Of a stretch of DNA of 6,588 nucleotides, positions 6,375-6,588 are shown in pieces. The translations under genes were made by a program, and so were the position numbers. Origin of the DNA: UBA5359 sp028699365 [NCBI: bacterium] (lineage in GTDB: Bacteria > UBP13 > UBA5359); the NCBI GenBank assembly GCA_028699365.1, contig JAQVUQ010000160.1:1-6588 (forward strand). The letters run 5' to 3'. The notes beneath the pieces were generated by a model. It was not told the origin of the DNA. It worked only from the letters and a program-made list of their open reading frames with translations, and did not search any database. Position 1 is the first letter of the stretch, and each line of letters opens with the position of its first letter.

Positions 6375-6588
6375 TCACGTATCAACATTGCGGTCTGACT
6401 TGCAAAGAAGATTGCGTAGAGCAAAACAATTACAGCACCCTGATAGCGTGACAGGCACTTCCCTTGCTTGCGGAAAAGCATTATCCCTTTTTTTGCCTGT
6501 AACCTTCTCTTGATATATGTTTCTCACATCAACGCCATAAGCCTTTAAGGCATCCATTTGACGATCCAAACACTGATCCAAAGTTGAA
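6375..6588 (-). pseudogene. Serine recombinase (resolvase/invertase) N-terminal remnant, open at the window edge
   Basis: Entering from the right edge the minus strand encodes STLDQCLDRQMDALKAYG, then IYQEKVTGKKRD. This is the signature N-terminus of the resolvase/invertase family, in which the Ser of the (R)VST motif is the nucleophile; that Ser is the codon at 6587-6585. After GKKRD (to about 6483) a normal family member continues with RPEL and a long helix. Here the frame runs into unrelated sequence and stops at 6375, and neither other minus frame restores the family sequence. The remnant is about 35 recognisable residues with no DNA-binding domain. The break follows an A7 run in the Lys-Lys codons, but a simple slip does not explain it. 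It indicates past mobile-element activity beside the regulators. Confidence 0.75.
6448..6461. repeat. Short direct repeat, copy 2 (GTGACAGGCACTTC)
   Basis: Partner of the 14-mer at 6328-6341. It lies within the part of the recombinase frame that no longer resembles the family, consistent with inserted or rearranged DNA between about 6328 and 6482. Confidence 0.3.

Noticed and set aside
1-6588. CRISPR array, tRNA, rRNA or riboswitch
   Set aside because: No regularly spaced repeats, no tRNA-like cloverleaf sequence and no rRNA-like stretches were seen. The leaders are short and show no recognisable riboswitch core. This was judged by eye only; a covariance-model search would be decisive.

Overview
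All supportable genes in this window lie on the minus strand, so the window reads right to left. The likely source is a member of the Armatimonadota or a related lineage rich in prepilin-like proteins (Lentisphaerae and Planctomycetes types). The main clue is a DUF1559-type prepilin with the [19 protein letters not shown] leader, an [18 protein letters not shown] continuation and an H-X9-DG motif. Its wording closely resembles the expanded Armatimonadota prepilin families. This is an inference from one protein family, not a taxonomic proof.

Layout from right to left. Positions 6588-6375 hold the broken N-terminus of a serine recombinase (resolvase/invertase). Positions 6374-6191 are intergenic, with two diverged short direct repeats (one of them inside the recombinase remnant) and a good sigma-70-like promoter whose -35 box lies in a perfect inverted repeat. 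Positions 6172-5093 and 4996-3923 hold two tandem LacI-family regulators, copies of each other at a constant offset of 1170 bp. After each copy comes the same promoter plus a 16-bp near-palindromic operator. The first promoter-operator drives the second lacI copy. The second drives a three-gene set: a prepilin (3787-3071), a secreted LamG/concanavalin-A-like protein (3024-2227) and a large secreted protein (2207 to beyond the left edge) that looks like a carbohydrate-active enzyme of unassigned family.

Working model (inference): two LacI-type repressors with essentially identical DNA-binding halves but diverged effector domains read the same operator. They control an extracellular glycan-related module made of a surface prepilin, a lectin-like protein and a hydrolase-like protein, and also the second repressor gene. 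The sharp change in identity inside the lacI pair (about 97.5% nucleotide identity over the 5' 0.4 kb, clearly lower over the 3' 0.65 kb) suggests gene conversion that kept DNA recognition the same while ligand specificity diverged. No convincing Rho-independent terminator was seen between the genes, so read-through from the upstream lacI promoter is possible.
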